Shown: positions 1 through 9,833, numbered from the stretch's first letter. The stretch: DNA of 64,000 nt from CAXXXW01 sp963665555 (GCA_963665555.2 OY762308.1:1302001-1366000); one strand, 5' to 3'. Made by a program: numbers and translations. The notes: generated by a model from the letters alone, not told the origin.

Positions 1-520
1 CGTAGAGCGCGCGGGAGAGGGCGCCGGCGCGCGCCTCCGCCGCCGCCCGCGTCATCGGGCGCCGCGCGGCGGCCGCGACCGCCTCGTAGCCGATCGCGAC
101 GACCAGGAATTCGTAAAGCGCGGCCAGCAGCGGCATCCGGCCGTAATGCGCCACGAAGGCGCCGTCGCCGTAGCGGATGGCGATCCCGGTCGCCTCCGGC
201 GACCAGCCGGGCGACGGCGGCGCGGCTTCGGCGGCCGCGCGGAAGCCGGCGGGCCGGGCCGGCTCGACGCCCCAGAAGAACCCGGCCGCCCCGTACCGCC
301 CGCCGAGGCGCTCCGCCGGCCCCAGCAGGTGCGAAAGCTCCAGCAGGGTCGGCGCGTAGGCCCGCGCGACGATCGTCCGCGTCAGGGCGCGCATCGTCCG
401 CTCGTCGTAGCGCGGGCCGGCCGCGCTCGCCGAATCGCGGAGCGACTGCAGGACATGGACCACCTCCTCGTCGGCCGGTCCGCCGCCGAGCGCCGCCAGC
501 GCGGCCGCGACGCCGCTCAT
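1..520 (-). CDS. Hypothetical protein, 3' part beyond the left edge
   Basis: An open frame reads from an ATG at 520 leftward off the window, giving at least 173 residues (begins MSGVAAALAALGGG). I do not recognise the family. It is Ala/Arg-rich with a plausible globular composition; residues about 45-75 and 120-155 look helical, and there is no signal peptide or obvious metal motif. The choice of this frame rests on normal amino-acid usage; the other frames here are Arg/Pro/Ala-only shadows. It is divergent from the glycosyltransferase gene at 866, with a 345-base spacer between them. A 15-codon mini-frame (ATG at 563) overlaps the start by ATGA, but I would not call it a gene. Moderately sure it is real; function unknown. 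Confidence 0.6.
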   Translation of the reverse strand, partial: MSGVAAALAALGGGPADEEVVHVLQSLRDSASAAGPRYDERTMRALTRTIVARAYAPTLLELSHLLGPAERLGGRYGAAGFFWGVEPARPAGFRAAAEAAPPSPGWSPEATGIAIRYGDGAFVAHYGRMPLLAALYEFLVVAIGYEAVAAAARRPMTRAAAEARAGALSRALY

Positions 521-865
521 CGCCGCCGCGCCCCGGCGCGAACGCCTCGGAACCCGTGGGTCATCTTCCCTTCCCTCCCGTATCGGGCCGGACGCCGGCC
601 CTCGATCCCCTTATGGACGGGCGAGCGCGGTTTTTCGGGCGCCGCCGCGCCGCCGGGCGCGATTTCCCCGTCCCGCCGCCGGATCGCGCCGCCGCGGGCG
701 GCGGGCCGCCTCCCCCGATAGTGTGTGCGAGGCGCCATGGTATGTAAACATACGGGGTTCCCCGCGCCCAGCGCGGGGTTGCGCGCGCGCGCGCCGCGCC
801 CCACAGTCGCCGGCGGAACCCGTCCGGTCCGCGGCCGGGACCGCGCGCGACGGAGACTCCCCGGC
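521..865. other. Divergent intergenic spacer
   Basis: This 345-base spacer separates two divergent genes. It holds the inverted repeat at 740-753 and a hairpin at 760-778 with a 7-bp stem (CCCCGCG/CGCGGGG) and a 5-base loop. The hairpin is followed by only two T residues, so it is not a convincing terminator. Nothing else is seen apart from Arg/Pro-rich shadow frames. Confidence 0.5.
740..753. promoter_or_regulatory. Operator-like inverted repeat GTATGT-AA-ACATAC
   Basis: A perfect 6-bp inverted repeat with a 2-base spacer sits in an AT-rich island inside a very GC-rich divergent spacer, about 110 bases before the glycosyltransferase start and 220 before the left gene. Shape and setting suggest a binding site for a dimeric repressor. 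No regulator gene is adjacent in the window. Inference only. Confidence 0.35.
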
Positions 866-1600
866 ATGGCGCGAGAGACCGGCGGAAGGCGGGAGGCGGC
901 GGCCGGGGCGCGCCGGCCGGTCCTGTCGGCGGTCGTTCCCGTCCTCGACGCGGCCGGGACGCTGCCGGCGGTGCTGGCCGCCCTCGAACCGGCGGCCGGG
1001 GCGGGCTTCGACCTCGAAATCGTGGTCGCGGACGGCGGATCGCGCGACGGTTCGGCCGAGGTCGCGGCCGGCCTCGGCGCGCGGGTGCTGTCGGCGCCGC
1101 GCGGGCGCGGGACGCAACTCGCCGCCGGGGCGCGGGCGGCGCGCGGGGAGTGGCTGCTGTTCCTGCACGCCGACACCGTGCTCGAACCCGGCTGGGCGGC
1201 GGAGGCGGCCGGCTTCGCGGCCGACCCGCGCAACCGGGAGCGGGCCGCCGTCTTCGCCTTCGCGCTGGACGACGACGCGCCGGCGGCCCGGCGGATGGAG
1301 CGGATCGTGCGCTGGCGCGTGCGCCGGCTCGGCCTGCCCTACGGGGACCAGGGGCTGCTGGTCCACCGCCGCCTGCACGACCGGCTCGGCGGCCACCGGG
1401 ACTGGCCGCTGATGGAGGATGTCGACCTGGCGCGCCGGATCGGGCGGCGGCGCATCGCGCCGCTGGAGGCGCGCGCGGTCACCTCCGCCGCCCGCTACCG
1501 CCGCGACGGCTGGCTCGCCCGGCCGGCGCGCAACCTGTTCTGCCTGGCGCTGTTCCTGCTCGGGGTGCCGCCCCGGCGAATCGCCCGGCTCTACGGCTAG
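866..1600 (+). CDS. Family 2 glycosyltransferase, selenodomain-associated type (TIGR04283-like)
   Basis: The protein is 244 residues with a GT-A fold. A nucleotide-sugar binding strand (LSAVVPVLDAAGTL, about residues 23-36) is followed by VVADGGSRDGS, then LFLHADT, the usual place of the metal-binding acidic motif. A hydrophobic C-terminal segment (FCLALFLLGVPPRRI) fits membrane association. The ATG at 866 was chosen because the family homology starts shortly after it; upstream in-frame codons look like untranslated leader. The next gene starts 14 bases downstream and is the usual partner family (TIGR04282). These pairs are known from selenodomain/radical-SAM neighbourhoods; their substrate is not established. 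No radical-SAM gene is visible here. Confidence 0.85.
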   Translation: MARETGGRREAAAGARRPVLSAVVPVLDAAGTLPAVLAALEPAAGAGFDLEIVVADGGSRDGSAEVAAGLGARVLSAPRGRGTQLAAGARAARGEWLLFLHADTVLEPGWAAEAAGFAADPRNRERAAVFAFALDDDAPAARRMERIVRWRVRRLGLPYGDQGLLVHRRLHDRLGGHRDWPLMEDVDLARRIGRRRIAPLEARAVTSAARYRRDGWLARPARNLFCLALFLLGVPPRRIARLYG

Positions 1601-1614
1601 GGCCGGGCGGGGCG

Positions 1615-2244
1615 ATGCGGCCGCCGCGCCACCTGGTCGTCTTCGCGCGCGAACCGAGGGTCGGGCGGACGAAGACGCGGCTGGCGCGCGGCCTCGGCGC
1701 CGTCGGGGCGGCGTTCTGGTATCGCCGGCAGCTGGCGGCGCTGCTGCGCCGGCTGGGGCCGCCCGGCCCGTGGAAGCGCTGGCTGCTGGTGGCGCCGGAC
1801 CGCGCGCGGTTCCGCTTCCCCCGGCCGGCGGGCTGGACGGCGCGGGGCCAGGGCGGCGGCGACCTCGGCCGGCGGATGCGCCGCGCGCTCGCGCTTCCCG
1901 GACCCGGGCCGGTCCTGCTGGTGGGGAGCGACATCCCGGACCTGGACGCGCGCCATGTCCGCGCCGGTTTCCGCGCGCTGGGCCGGGCCGGGATCGCCAT
2001 CGGCCCGGCGTCCGACGGCGGCTACTGGGCGATCGGAACGAGCGGGCGGCGCGCGCTTCCGCCGCTGGCCCCGGTGCGCTGGTCGAGCCGCCACGCGCTG
2101 GCCGACACGCTGGCGGCGCTCGGGCCGGGCCGGCGCGTCGCCCTGCTGGAGACGCTTTCGGACGTGGACGAGGCGGCGGACCTGCCGGACGGGGCGGTCA
2201 GGAGGCGCGGCCGAACAGTTCGTGCTCGCGCAGGCGCGGCATGA
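1615..2244 (+). CDS. DUF2064 nucleotidyl/glycosyltransferase-like protein (TIGR04282-like)
   Basis: The 209-residue protein belongs to the CofC-like GT-A group annotated as rSAM/selenodomain-associated transferase 1. Seen: an N-terminal strand LVVFAREPRVGRTKTRLA with the basic nucleotide-binding loop, a central LLVGSDIPDL motif carrying the conserved SD, and GPASDGGYWAIG. It follows the family 2 glycosyltransferase by 14 bases and is surely co-transcribed. Its 3' end overlaps the convergent moaB gene by 47 bases; the last residues (RRRGRTVRARAGAA) are low-complexity, so the true C-terminus is just what the stop allows. Substrate unknown. Family assignment is firm, role is not. Confidence 0.85.
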   Translation: MRPPRHLVVFAREPRVGRTKTRLARGLGAVGAAFWYRRQLAALLRRLGPPGPWKRWLLVAPDRARFRFPRPAGWTARGQGGGDLGRRMRRALALPGPGPVLLVGSDIPDLDARHVRAGFRALGRAGIAIGPASDGGYWAIGTSGRRALPPLAPVRWSSRHALADTLAALGPGRRVALLETLSDVDEAADLPDGAVRRRGRTVRARAGAA

Positions 2245-2749
2245 TCTCGACGAAGTTGCAGGGCCGGAAGCGGATGTCGAGCTGGTTGCGCAGGATGCCG
2301 TCCCAGCCGTCGCGGCAGGCGCCGGTGGAGCCGGGCAGCGCGAACAGGTAGGTCCCGCCCGCCACGCCGGCGACGGCGCGCGACTGGATCGTCGAGGTCC
2401 CGATCTTTTCGTAGCCGATCCAGCGGAACAGTTCGCCGAACCCCTCGATCTCCTTCTCGAAGACGGAGCGGAACGCCTCCGGCGTCACGTCGCGGCCGGT
2501 GACGCCGGTGCCGCCGGTGGAGACCACCGCGTCGATGCCGGGATCGGCGATCCACCGGCGCAGCCGGGCGGCGATCCCGTCGATCTCGTCGCGGACGATG
2601 GCGCGGGCCGCGAGCACGTGGCCGTCGCCCTCCAGCCGCGCGACCAGCAGGTCGCCGGAACGGTCGTCCTCCGGGCCGCGCGTGTCCGAGACCGTGAGCA
2701 CGGCGATGTTGACCGGAACGAAGGGGCGCGTTTCATCGATTCCCGGCAT
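2198..2749 (-). CDS. moaB: Molybdenum cofactor biosynthesis protein MoaB
   Basis: The protein has 183 residues, the usual length. MoaB/MogA-type proteins adenylylate molybdopterin before molybdenum insertion. The sequence shows the MoCF-binding fold: an initial strand VNIAVLTVSDTR, then STGGTGVTGRDVTPEA with the conserved GGTG loop and following acidic residue, and FALPGST near the C-terminus. It starts 17 bases inside the end of the lytic transglycosylase gene, so the two are likely co-transcribed, and it overlaps a convergent gene at its 3' end. It is relevant to this region because two molybdenum enzymes are encoded within the window. Confidence 0.93.
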   Translation of the reverse strand: MPGIDETRPFVPVNIAVLTVSDTRGPEDDRSGDLLVARLEGDGHVLAARAIVRDEIDGIAARLRRWIADPGIDAVVSTGGTGVTGRDVTPEAFRSVFEKEIEGFGELFRWIGYEKIGTSTIQSRAVAGVAGGTYLFALPGSTGACRDGWDGILRNQLDIRFRPCNFVEIMPRLREHELFGRAS

Positions 2750-4595
2750 GGCTCCAACCTTCCGCCGAAACGCCGTCCACCGATTCGTAGCGCGGCCAGC
2801 CGCCGGCGGCGACCCGGTTCAGGCTGGGGGCCGGCTCGCCGCGGCGCATCCGGTACATCCACAGGTTCCGCAGCACGCCCTCGACGAAGCCGCGGGTCTC
2901 CGGCGAGGGGATCGCCTCGATGAAGAACAGCGGGTCGTCCTTGTAGTCCACCTCGCGCTCCCATTTGCGCAGGGTTCCCGGCCCGGCGTTGTAGGCGGCG
3001 AGCATCTTGAACAGGTCGCCGCCCACCGTCTCCAGGTCGAGCAGGCGGCGCACGTAGCGGGCGCCGAGGGCGACATTGACCTCCGGATCGAACAGCGGCC
3101 GGCGGCCGGCGGCGCGGCGCAGCGTCCCGCCGGGATCGACCGAGGCCGCCGTGCGCGGCATCAGCTGCATCAGGCCGCTCGCGCCGCGGCGGCTGCGGGC
3201 GCGCGCGTCGAACTGGCTTTCCCGGCGGATCACGGCGTAGAGCAGCGCCGGATCGACGCCCGCCGCCAGCCCGGCGCGCCAGGGCGGGAGGGGGAACAGC
3301 GCGGCGTAGTAGGGGCGATGCCCCCTCGCCCGCAGGATGTCGGCGGCGCGCATCGCGAGGCCGGGCATCCCGTTCCGCGCCGCGATCGCCATGACGACGG
3401 GCTGGAGGCGTTCGGGCGCGGCGGCGAAGACCATGCGGAACTCCCGCTCCGCGTCGCCGTGCCGGCCGACGGCGGCGAGCGCGAGGCCGCGGCGCGCGCC
3501 GGGGATGGCGAGGAGTTCGTCGAGGCGGTCGCCGGAAACCGGCGGCAGGCTCCAGTCGAGCGGCGTCTCGACGCCGAGCGCCCGGCGCGCCAGCAGGCCG
3601 TGGAAGCTGCCCGGCACGGTCGCCGCCTGGGCGAGCCAGCGGTTCGCCTCCCGGGGGCGGCGCATCCTGAGGCTCGCCCGGTGCGCCCAGTAGGCGCCGG
3701 CCGCGCGCGCCGGCGGCGGCGCCTCGATCCAGGTGGCGAGCGCGGCGAACATCCGCTCCGAGCGCGCGAAATCGCCCTGGCGCCACGCCGCGAGGCCGCC
3801 GGTCCAGGCCGCCACCGGGATGGCCCGCGAATCCTCGGCGATGCTCTTGCCGGCGAGTTCGAGCGCCAGCCCGTCCTTGCCGAAGGCGAAATAGCCGCGC
3901 GCGATCTCGGCGCGGGCCAGCGCGGTCTCGACCGGATCGAGGACGCGGCGCGCCGCCTTCGAGCGCAGGACGCGGTAGGCGCCGGTGGGCCAGCCCCGGC
4001 GGATGCGCGCCCGCATCTGCTTGCGCAGCGCCCGGACCTCGCGGCGGACCGCCGCCGAGCGCTTGCGGGGGGAGACATAGTCCGGCGGCTCCGCCGACGC
4101 CTCCCGGCCGCCGACGCGCAGCATCCGGCCGTTGGGCGGCGGCGGCGGCTTCCAGCCCTTCGGCCGGCGCTTCACGGCGAGGCGGTAAATGCGCGGCGCC
4201 TGGGGATGGTCGGCGTAGGACCGCATCCAGAGCAGCAACTCCTTGTATTTCGAGCGATATTTCGTCGGGTGCAGGTATTTCTGGGCCTGGACGTGGCCCA
4301 TCAGCACATTGTTCTCCAGCGCCGCGACGACCCTGGCCGCCTCGCGCCAGCGGCCGTCCTCCTGGAGCGCGAAGACGCGGCGGTAGCGCGCGATGTCGTC
4401 GGCGGAGAGGATGTCCGGCGAGCGGCGCGGCCGGGCGACGGGCAGCGCCGGGCGCTCCGCCCAGGCGCCGTTTTCCGAGGGCGCGGCGGCGCCATCGGCC
4501 GGAAAGGCGCACAGCGCGAGCGCGCCGAGGGCGAGCGCGCGGAGGCCGCGCGCGGCGGCGCGGCGGAGGATTCGGGCGAGTCGCGACGCGACCAT
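2733..4595 (-). CDS. Soluble lytic murein transglycosylase (Slt type)
   Basis: This 620-residue periplasmic protein cleaves the MurNAc-GlcNAc bond of peptidoglycan with release of 1,6-anhydro ends. It has a signal peptide (residues about 1-38, ending PADGAAA), a long alpha-helical superhelical domain (about 60-440), and a C-terminal SLT domain with the RRESQFD motif; Glu459 is the expected catalytic acid. GLMQLMP and AAYNAGPG follow, as in the family. The length matches Slt70. The ATG at 4595 gives a good signal peptide. It overlaps moaB by 17 bases, which I read as coincidental coupling. Confidence 0.92.
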   Translation of the reverse strand: MVASRLARILRRAAARGLRALALGALALCAFPADGAAAPSENGAWAERPALPVARPRRSPDILSADDIARYRRVFALQEDGRWREAARVVAALENNVLMGHVQAQKYLHPTKYRSKYKELLLWMRSYADHPQAPRIYRLAVKRRPKGWKPPPPPNGRMLRVGGREASAEPPDYVSPRKRSAAVRREVRALRKQMRARIRRGWPTGAYRVLRSKAARRVLDPVETALARAEIARGYFAFGKDGLALELAGKSIAEDSRAIPVAAWTGGLAAWRQGDFARSERMFAALATWIEAPPPARAAGAYWAHRASLRMRRPREANRWLAQAATVPGSFHGLLARRALGVETPLDWSLPPVSGDRLDELLAIPGARRGLALAAVGRHGDAEREFRMVFAAAPERLQPVVMAIAARNGMPGLAMRAADILRARGHRPYYAALFPLPPWRAGLAAGVDPALLYAVIRRESQFDARARSRRGASGLMQLMPRTAASVDPGGTLRRAAGRRPLFDPEVNVALGARYVRRLLDLETVGGDLFKMLAAYNAGPGTLRKWEREVDYKDDPLFFIEAIPSPETRGFVEGVLRNLWMYRMRRGEPAPSLNRVAAGGWPRYESVDGVSAEGWSHAGNR

Positions 4596-4747
4596 GGCCG
4601 CCTCCCGAACACGGCCGGCGGGGCGTTTCCGCCGGCGCGTTGACGAAGACGGTTCACACTACGCGAAAACCGATTGAATCGCAAAAGATTTTGTCCGCGC
4701 CGCGACGCCGGCCCCGCGCCGGGGGCCGGAGCCGCGGCGGCGGACGC

Positions 4748-5939
4748 CTAATCGAACCGGCAGCGGCTTTCGGCCTCGTCGATGCCGAGCGTGTCGAGGT
4801 CGTCGAGCCGGTGCTCGAACCCCTTCATCGGGGCGCGGTTCACCACCCAGTTCTGCCGCGAGATCAGCATCGGCTGGCGCAGCTGGTTGTTCCACGGCCG
4901 GAACCGCGACGGGTTGCCCTTCACCGTGTCGATCTCGATCTCGTCGCCGAGCAGGAAGTCGCGCAGCGTCGCGAAATCGGCCGAGGCCGTGCCCTGCACC
5001 GCCTTGGCGACCGCCTTCACGGCCATCCAGGCGGACCAGTCGAAGTCGCGCATCTGGCGGCCCGCCTCGCGCCGGAAGCGGTTCTCCAGCTGCGGCGCGC
5101 CGTGCCGCTCCCACGACCAGTGCCAGGCCGCGCCCGTCAGGCCCGCCGAGCCGACGACGGGGCGGGGCAGCACCGAATGGTAGGGCACGTCGCGGGCGAA
5201 CTCCCCGTCCGAATCGGCGACGAAGATCACGTCGTAGTCCACGCCGCCGGTCAGCAGCACCACGTTGTTGCGGTCGCGCTCGCGCGGGTCGTTGCTCGGC
5301 GTGAAGGCGCGGGTCTCCACGATGTCGAGGCGGAACTTCGCCGCCGAGGCGCGGAAGGCGTCGGCGAGCGCCTTGTCCGCCTCCGTCGGGCCTTCCAGCA
5401 CGAGCGCCTCGCGCCACCGCTTGAAGGAGAGGAACTGCGAAAGCGCGTCCATCGCCATGCGGTGGCTGGGGACGATGTGCAGCAGGTGGGCGTGGCACCC
5501 CTCCCCGCGCAGCCGGTCGTCGCGGGCCGAGACGTTGAGCAGCAGGATGTCCATGCCGGCCGTCGCCGCCGCCAGTTCGCCGAGCGCGTCGCCCGGCAGG
5601 TCCGCGACGAAGAAGCGGGCCCCGTCCTTCTCCGCCATCTTGCGGACCGCCTTGGCGAGCGAGGCCGCGTTCTTGCGCTTCTTGCGCTTCAGGCGGAACT
5701 CGACGCCGGCCTGCACGCCGTGGAACTTGATCTCGTCCATCGCCACCCGCGCGCCGGGATAGGGCCGGCCCAGCGGCTCGGCGAGGTAGCGGGCGAAGGC
5801 CCGCGATTCGAGATAGCGCGGGTCCTTCTTCAGCTGCAGGTAGCCGATCGTGAACTTCTCGGCCGCCAGCGCCGCCCCGGCCCCCGCGGAAACCGCGAGG
5901 ACCGGGAGCGCGACCGCCAGGGCCAGCGCGGCGAGAAGC

Positions 5940-5947
<8 letters not shown>
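4748..5947 (-). CDS. ABC transporter substrate-binding protein of PQQ alcohol-dehydrogenase loci (TIGR03863-like)
   Basis: The 399-residue periplasmic binding protein resembles type 1 (branched-chain amino acid-like) receptors. The signal peptide is residues 1-29 (cleavage near AALAAEK). After it, KFTIGYLQL opens the first lobe, and a striking basic stretch RLKRKKRKN lies at about 83-91. I use the ATG at 5947; a TTG at 5953 is possible. Its start overlaps the stop of the beta-propeller gene by 8 bases. Binding protein, beta-propeller, ABC-2 permease and ATPase form a set I recall from PQQ-dependent alcohol oxidation loci. The ligand is unknown. An import-type receptor beside an export-type permease is odd but characteristic of the set. 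Confidence 0.82.
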
Positions 5948-7091
<1,144 letters not shown>

Positions 7092-7098
7092 GGAGTTT

Positions 7099-7112
7099 CC
7101 CCCCCCCCCCCC
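7099..7112 (-). repeat. Homopolymeric G14 tract at the ribosome-binding position
   Basis: Fourteen C on the plus strand, so fourteen G in the transcript, end 7 bases before the ATG at 7091. No other Shine-Dalgarno sequence is present, so the tract must itself act as or displace the ribosome-binding site. Runs of this length are prone to slipped-strand change and to sequencing error. Confidence 0.85.
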
Positions 7113-7152
7113 TTGGTTTTCGAGTTCCGTTCGCCCCGCGGCCTTCCGCCGG

Positions 7153-7959
7153 CTAGGGGCGCCCTCCGCCGCGGCGGCGCGCCATGAGGCCGCGCGACGG
7201 GTCGTAAGCGAGGATAGCCAAGCCCAGCACGACGATCAACGCCCCCGCCGTCGCCGCCGTCGAGAGCGGCTCGAACTCCAGGTAGAAGGCGAAGCGGATC
7301 GTCTCGACGCAATGCGTGAAGGGGTTGAGCAGGGCGACCCATTCCAGCGTCCGGCTGCTCTCCGCCAGCCGCCACAGCGGGTAAAGCGCGGAGGAGGCGA
7401 AGAACATCGGGAAGATGACGAAGTTCATCACGCCCGCGAAATTCTCCAGCTGCCGGATCGCGGACGAGATCAGCAGCCCGATCGCGCCCAGCAGCAGCCC
7501 CGACAGGACCAGCGCCGGCAGCACCGCGACATAGCCCCAGGGCGGCAGGCGCACATCCAGGAACCACGCCAGCAGCAGGAAGGCGTAAACCTGGAACAGC
7601 GAGATCGTGACCGAGGCCAGCAGCTTGGAGGTCAGCAGGAACCAGCGCGGATAGGGGCTGACCAGCAGCGTCCTCATGCTGCCCGACTCGCGGTCGTACA
7701 CCATGCTGAGCGAGGACTGCATCCCGTTGAACAGCTGCACCATCGCGCACAGGCCGGGCAGCACATAGACCTCGTAGAGGATGTAGCTCTCGTAGGGCGG
7801 CTGGATCGACACGCCGAGGATCGACCGGAAACCGGCGGCGAAGATCAGCAGCCACACCAGCGGGCGCACCAGCGAGGCGACGAACCGCTCGCGCTGCTGC
7901 ACGAAGCGCAGCGTCTCGCGCCAGATCACGCCGGCGGCGCAGACGATCCAGCCGGTCAC
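7153..7959 (-). CDS. ABC-2 type transporter permease of the PQQ alcohol-oxidation locus
   Basis: The 268-residue integral membrane protein has about six hydrophobic segments (for example LVWLLIFAAGF, ISLFQVYAFLLLAW, VLSGLLLGAIGLLI, and LIVVLGLAIL at the end) and the family hallmark between segments, YDRESGSMRTLLVSP. I start it at the GTG at 7959, whose GTGA overlaps the ATPase stop; upstream in-frame sequence is an Arg/Gly-rich shadow of the ATPase gene. It pairs with the ATPase just upstream as an ABC-2 exporter. It resembles the PedC-type permease family (TIGR03861) named from phenylethanol degradation. Substrate unknown; efflux of toxic alcohol or aldehyde is a common guess. Confidence 0.87.
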   Translation of the reverse strand: MTGWIVCAAGVIWRETLRFVQQRERFVASLVRPLVWLLIFAAGFRSILGVSIQPPYESYILYEVYVLPGLCAMVQLFNGMQSSLSMVYDRESGSMRTLLVSPYPRWFLLTSKLLASVTISLFQVYAFLLLAWFLDVRLPPWGYVAVLPALVLSGLLLGAIGLLISSAIRQLENFAGVMNFVIFPMFFASSALYPLWRLAESSRTLEWVALLNPFTHCVETIRFAFYLEFEPLSTAATAGALIVVLGLAILAYDPSRGLMARRRGGGRP

Positions 7960-8690
7960 GCCGACGCCTCCGTCAGCGCGAGGAAGGCGCCCGCGAGGTC
8001 CTCCGCGCCCTGGCCCTCGACGATCTCGCGCCCGGTTCCCCTTGCCAGCACCTTGCCGCGATGCAGCACCACCACCGGATCGTCCGGCCCGATCTCCTCG
8101 ATCAGGTGGGTGGCCCACAGCACGCCGATCCCGTCGGCCGCCGCGCGGTCGTGCAGATGGGCGACGATGTCGCGGCGCGATTTCACGTCCAGCCCCACCG
8201 TCGCCTCGTCGCACAGCACCAGCGAGGGTTCGTGCGTCATGGCGCGCGCGATCTCGACCCGCCGCGCCTGCCCGCCCGACAGCGTGCGCACCTTGCGGTC
8301 GATCACGTCCGCCACCCCCGCCCGCTCCAGCAGCGCGTCGGCCCGGGCCAGCGTCCGCCGGGCGGACATGCCGTGAAGCGCGCCGTGGTAGACGAAGTTC
8401 TGGCGGACCGTGAGGTCGTTGTCGAGCGAGCGGCTCTGGAACACCAGCCCCATCGTCGCCAGCGCCTTGCGCGGCGTCCGGCGCAGGTCGTGCCCGCGCA
8501 CCGCGATCCGGCCCGAGCGGTTGGCGTAGAGCCGGGTGACGAGGTTGAACAGCGTCGTCTTGCCGGCGCCGTTGACGCCGAGCAGCGCCGTGAAGGAGCC
8601 CGGTTCGACCCGGAACGACACATCGTCGAGCGCCGCCAGCCCGCCGAAGCGGTGGCCCACGCCCTCGACCTCCAGGGCGGCGACGGTCAC
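7956..8690 (-). CDS. ABC transporter ATP-binding protein of the PQQ alcohol-oxidation locus (TIGR03864-like)
   Basis: The 244-residue ABC ATPase has Walker A GVNGAGKTT, signature LSGGQARRVE, Walker B LVLCDEAT and the H-loop in LWATHLIEE. The GTG at 8690 is preferred as start because homology begins at VAALEVEGVGHRFGG; an ATG at 8768 would add 26 low-complexity residues. The gene overlaps the permease by GTGA. It heads the minus-strand unit of ATPase, permease, beta-propeller and binding protein, divergent from the importer at 8862. Confidence 0.87.
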   Translation of the reverse strand: MTVAALEVEGVGHRFGGLAALDDVSFRVEPGSFTALLGVNGAGKTTLFNLVTRLYANRSGRIAVRGHDLRRTPRKALATMGLVFQSRSLDNDLTVRQNFVYHGALHGMSARRTLARADALLERAGVADVIDRKVRTLSGGQARRVEIARAMTHEPSLVLCDEATVGLDVKSRRDIVAHLHDRAAADGIGVLWATHLIEEIGPDDPVVVLHRGKVLARGTGREIVEGQGAEDLAGAFLALTEASA

Positions 8691-8805
8691 GCCGGCGCCT
8701 TCCCGGCCCGGCGCCCGGCCGCCCGAACGGGACGCGCGGCGCGTCCCCGATCCGCCGCCGCGCCGCATTGCCGCATATACGCCTCCCCGTCCGGCCGTTT
8801 AGCGC

Positions 8806-8833
8806 TTCACCGCCCCGAAACCGTCGCTATATT
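8806..8833 (+). promoter_or_regulatory. Candidate sigma-70 promoter of the NitT/TauT-like ABC operon
   Basis: TTCACC (8806-8811) and TATATT (8828-8833) are separated by 16 bases, in the spacer between divergent operons, 28 bases before the ATG at 8862. The -10 differs from consensus at one position and the -35 at two. GGGAG at 8850-8854 would serve as the ribosome-binding site. Pattern match only. Confidence 0.4.
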
Positions 8834-8861
8834 AGCCGCCCTGTCCAGAGGGAGCAAATCC

Positions 8862-9818
8862 ATGCGCGCGCTCGGCCGGATTCTCGTTGTCGCCGCCATG
8901 CTGGCCGGTGGCGCTGCCCAGGCGGAAACGCCGACGCTGCGGATCGCCGTGCTGAAGTTCGGCACGGTCAACTGGCTGATGGACACGGTGCTCGCCAACG
9001 GCCTCGACGCGAAGGAAGGCTACCGGCTCGACGTTGTCGGGCTGGCCGGCAAGCCGGCGACGGTGATCGCCTTCCAGTCCGGCGACGCCGACATGATGGT
9101 GAACGACTGGATGTGGGCGCTGGCGCGGCGCGGCAAGGGCGACGACCTGCGGTTTTCGCCCTACTCCGTCGCGCTCGGCGCGCTGATGACGCGCGGCGAC
9201 GTGGGCGGGCCGTGCGAACTGCGCGGGCGCCGGCTCGGCGTCGTCGGCGGCAAGGTGGACAAGAGCTGGCTGGTTTTCCAGGCGCTGGCCCGCAAGCGCT
9301 GCGGCTTCGAACTGGCGGCGGAGAACGAGGTGCTGTTCGGCGCCCCGCCGCTGATGGCCCGGCAACTGGACTCCGGCGGGGTGGACGCGGTCTCCACCTT
9401 CTGGCACTGGGCGGCGCGGATGGAGGCCGGCGGCAAGGCCCGGCTCGTGGGCGTGGCCGAGGCGATGGCGGAACTCGGCATCGCGCCGGCGCCGGCGCTG
9501 ATCGGCTTCGTGTGGAACGCGGACCGGACCGACGCCGGAACGGTGGCGGCGTTCCTGCGCTCGGTGGCGGCCGCGCGGGCGCTGCTCGCCTCGGACGACG
9601 CCGCCTGGGAGCCGCTGCGGGGCCGGATGAAGGCCGGGGACGACAAGACCTTCGAAATCCTGCGGGACCGTTTCCGCGAGGGCATCCCCGGAGCCTGGAG
9701 CGACGCCGACACCGAGGTTTCGGCCCGCCTGCACCGTTTCCTGGTCGACCGGGCGCCGGCCTCCTTCGCGAAGCAGGCCGGCGTTTTCGATCCGCTCCTG
9801 TTCGCCGCCGCGCGGTAG
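8862..9818 (+). CDS. ABC transporter substrate-binding protein, NitT/TauT (SsuA/NMT1) type
   Basis: The 318-residue periplasmic receptor has a signal peptide at residues 1-20 (cut after AAQA). The mature part begins TPTLRIAVLKFGTVNW and shows the two-lobed NMT1-like pattern: VIAFQSGDADMMVNDW and GRRLGVVGGKVDK. It is first in a three-gene importer operon with permease and ATPase. Such proteins carry nitrate, sulfonates, thiamine precursors or other small anions; the ligand here cannot be read from sequence. Position opposite the PQQ-linked ABC set, across a shared promoter region, suggests import of something needed for alcohol oxidation, such as a metal-chelate or substrate (inference). Confidence 0.85.
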   Translation: MRALGRILVVAAMLAGGAAQAETPTLRIAVLKFGTVNWLMDTVLANGLDAKEGYRLDVVGLAGKPATVIAFQSGDADMMVNDWMWALARRGKGDDLRFSPYSVALGALMTRGDVGGPCELRGRRLGVVGGKVDKSWLVFQALARKRCGFELAAENEVLFGAPPLMARQLDSGGVDAVSTFWHWAARMEAGGKARLVGVAEAMAELGIAPAPALIGFVWNADRTDAGTVAAFLRSVAAARALLASDDAAWEPLRGRMKAGDDKTFEILRDRFREGIPGAWSDADTEVSARLHRFLVDRAPASFAKQAGVFDPLLFAAAR

Positions 9819-9833
9819 GGGCCGGCCGGGTCG

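Noticed and set aside
146..721. A 191-codon plus-strand open frame rich in Arg, Pro and Gly
   Set aside because: Shadow of the minus-strand partial gene in high-GC DNA; the composition is not protein-like.
760..778. Hairpin CCCCGCG/CGCGGGG as a terminator
   Set aside because: Only two T follow, and no gene ends nearby; kept only as a note in the spacer.
8691..8768. Longer N-terminus of the ABC ATPase from the ATG at 8768
   Set aside because: The extra 26 residues are Arg/Gly low-complexity without similarity to the family; the GTG at 8690 places the start at the fold.
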